Positions 62,301 through 64,000 of a stretch of DNA of 64,000 nucleotides are shown one piece after another. Below the pieces are notes generated by a model. The model searched no databases. It saw only the letters and a program-made list of their open reading frames with translations, and was not told the origin of the DNA. Made by a program: the position numbers and the translations under genes. The stretch comes from Bacteroides uniformis (lineage in GTDB: Bacteria; Bacteroidota; Bacteroidia; Bacteroidales; Bacteroidaceae), in the NCBI RefSeq assembly GCF_025147485.1, contig NZ_CP102263.1:3857501-3921500 (forward strand), given 5' to 3'. Each line of letters begins with the position of its first letter. The first letter of the stretch is position 1.

Positions 62301-64000
62301 TTAGGCTTTACGTTCCTCAACCAGTTCCTGCAACTGCTTATGGAACTTGTCGTATTCTTCCGACTTAAACTTCGAGTAGTTCATCTGCTTGCAGATGTTA
62401 ATCATCTTCTTGAAGTAATCCATTACTTCGTTGAAGTTGTCGAACTCAAATTCGGTATGACAGATTTCTATTACCATATTCAGAATCTCCTCCTGACGCT
62501 CCATCGGGGTCACGGCATCAATTTCATCAAAGGCATCCTGCTGCAGAATAACGAAGTCAATCAATTCCGATTTCCAGAAAGTCACGTGATACTCTACGGG
62601 CACACCGTCGTCACCCAAGATGTTGATTTGCTCGGCAATCTCCTTACCACGCTGCAAACGGGTCTTGATTTCATTCACCTTGCCAATCCACTCACCGTTG
62701 ATGTGCTTGGTGATATACTCTTCAAATTCAGGGTATTCTATATATTTGGAATACGAGTCAATCGGGTTTACGGCAGGATAACGCTTCTTGTCGGCACGGT
62801 CTTGCTCAAGGGCATAGAAGCAGCGTGCCACCTTCTTCGTATTCTCGGTTACCGGCTCCTTCAAGTTACCACCGGCAGGCGATACCGTACCGATGAAAGT
62901 AATGGAACCGGACTCGCCGTTGTTCAGCTTCACATAACCCGCACGGCCGTAGAAGTTGGAGATGATGGAGGACAAGTCCATCGGGAAGGCATCGGGACCG
63001 GGCAACTCCTCCATACGGTTGGACATCTCGCGCAATGCCTGCGCCCAACGTGAAGTGGAGTCCGCCATCAGCAGTACCTTCAATCCCATGCTTCGGTAGT
63101 ATTCTGCAATCGTCATAGCCGTGTAGACAGATGCCTCACGGGCAGCCACCGGCATGTTCGAAGTATTGGCAATGATAATCGTACGTTCCATCAGCTTCCG
63201 TCCCGTATGCGGGTCAACCAATTCGGGGAATTCTGTAAAGATTTCCACAACCTCGTTGGCACGCTCACCGCAGGCAGCGATGATTACGATGTCCGCTTCC
63301 GCTTGTTTTGAAATGGCATGCTGAAGCACCGTTTTTCCAGTACCGAACGGACCGGGGATAAAACCCGTACCACCTTCCACAATCGGGTTTACGGTGTCGA
63401 TTACACGCACACCGGTTTCCAGCAATTTGAAAGGACGCGGTTTTTCCTTATAGTTGGTCATGGCGCGCTTCACGGGCCATTTCTGTATCATGTTCACCCG
63501 GATGTCATTACCTTCGCTATCCGTCAGCACTGCAATGGTATCCTCAATGCTGTAATCACCTTCCTTTGCAATGGATTTCACGGTGCACACACCTTTCTGT
63601 TCAAAAGGCACCATGATTTTCAGAGGTTGGAAGTTTTCGTCCACTTGTCCCAGCCAGGCAGCGGCTTCCACTTGGTCGCCCACCTTTGCCAAAGGCACAA
63701 AATGCCATTTGCTTCCTTTATCCAGCGGATAGGTATATTGCCCGCGTTTCAAGAAAACACCGTCCATCTTATCGAGGTCGTTTTGCAGACCGTCGTAGTT
63801 CTTCGAAAGCATACCGGGCCCCAGTGTTACTTCGAGCATATGTCCGGTAAACTCAGCTTCGGCCCCCACTTTCAGTCCGCGGGTACTCTCAAATACCTGC
63901 ACGTAGACCTGGGTACCTACTACCTTAATCACCTCCGCCATCAACTTGTCTCCTCCGGTCGAGATATAACAAATCTCATTCTGCGCTACCGGTCCGTCGA
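62301..64000 (-). CDS. V-type ATP synthase subunit A (cut by window edge)
   Basis: The catalytic subunit continues beyond base 64000; about 566 residues are visible. The P-loop GPFGTGKTVLQHA is near the middle, along with SRWAQALREMSNRMEELPGPDAFP and the A-subunit insert. Bases 63945-64000 read in frame as DGPVAQNEICYISTGGDKL before LMAEV, so the TTG at 63944 is an internal Leu and not a start. The real start is a few tens of codons upstream. Confidence 0.93.
   Translation of the reverse strand, partial: DGPVAQNEICYISTGGDKLMAEVIKVVGTQVYVQVFESTRGLKVGAEAEFTGHMLEVTLGPGMLSKNYDGLQNDLDKMDGVFLKRGQYTYPLDKGSKWHFVPLAKVGDQVEAAAWLGQVDENFQPLKIMVPFEQKGVCTVKSIAKEGDYSIEDTIAVLTDSEGNDIRVNMIQKWPVKRAMTNYKEKPRPFKLLETGVRVIDTVNPIVEGGTGFIPGPFGTGKTVLQHAISKQAEADIVIIAACGERANEVVEIFTEFPELVDPHTGRKLMERTIIIANTSNMPVAAREASVYTAMTIAEYYRSMGLKVLLMADSTSRWAQALREMSNRMEELPGPDAFPMDLSSIISNFYGRAGYVKLNNGESGSITFIGTVSPAGGNLKEPVTENTKKVARCFYALEQDRADKKRYPAVNPIDSYSKYIEYPEFEEYITKHINGEWIGKVNEIKTRLQRGKEIAEQINILGDDGVPVEYHVTFWKSELIDFVILQQDAFDEIDAVTPMERQEEILNMVIEICHTEFEFDNFNEVMDYFKKMINICKQMNYSKFKSEEYDKFHKQLQELVEERKA

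Noticed and set aside
63942-63944. TTG as start of V-ATPase subunit A
   Set aside because: The frame continues in the same family sequence to the window edge (DGPVAQNEICYIS), so the codon is an internal Leu.

Overview
The window looks like chromosomal DNA of a gut Bacteroides species. The evidence is the many promoters of the Bacteroidales type (TAnnTTTG at -7, often with TTTG about 19-20 bp upstream), weak Shine-Dalgarno signals, an S16 protein with a long Ala/Glu/Lys tail, an LruC-domain lipoprotein, DUF4373/DUF4248/HU/smalltalk genes, an A/V-type ATPase operon and a GT3-type glycogen synthase. No rRNA, tRNA or CRISPR array was seen.

Layout. 1-2943: end of a trp operon (trpD partial, trpC, trpF, trpA), closed by a strong terminator. 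3085-4125: type I asparaginase. 4306-17211: exopolysaccharide cluster A on the + strand (LruC lipoprotein, receiver protein, pseudo-receiver/sugar transferase, half-length TolC-like protein, Wzc-like chain-length protein, Wzy-like polymerase, three glycosyltransferases, PRTase-HAD fusion), with a convergent acyltransferase at 17146-18210. 18329-23935: a phage-like replication and lysis module (small frameshifted ORF, DUF4373 initiator-like protein, a 22-bp-phased palindromic array, primase-helicase, DUF4248, HU-like protein, smalltalk peptide, amidase), followed by a truncated AAA-ATPase gene. 25218-35292: glycan cluster B, mostly on the - strand (six glycosyltransferases and an asparagine-synthase-like protein), with a flippase gene in the opposite orientation. 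A complex leader lies upstream of cluster B at about 35340-35750. 35932-41166: hexuronate catabolism (eda, kdgK, LacI regulator, uxaA), with a four-helix-bundle gene inserted between eda and kdgK. 41343-53156: mixed housekeeping genes (NhaC antiporter, rpsP, TlpA-like lipoprotein, MetE-like protein, nrdD/nrdG, ThrE exporter, DUF6064, gpmA, flavodoxin). 53281-57537: glycogen phosphorylase and synthase. 57833-64000: V-type ATPase genes K, I, D, B and A (A is cut by the window edge).

How the genes work together. Cluster A can make, polymerise and export a lipid-linked glycan: an initiating phosphosugar transferase, chain extension by glycosyltransferases, a Wzy/Wzz-type pair and a TolC-like outer-membrane partner. 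Cluster B supplies more transferases and a Wzx flippase. UxaA, KdgK and Eda convert altronate to pyruvate and glyceraldehyde-3-phosphate.

Two kinds of non-coding structure stand out. The first is a family of intergenic hairpin elements built from short words that are identical within one locus but differ between loci (at least a dozen sites). The second is a pair of strictly 22-bp-phased palindromic arrays at 19931-20106 and 44586-44706. One of these lies directly between an initiator-like gene and a primase-helicase gene, which is the arrangement expected of an iteron origin, and I regard it as the most interesting signal here.
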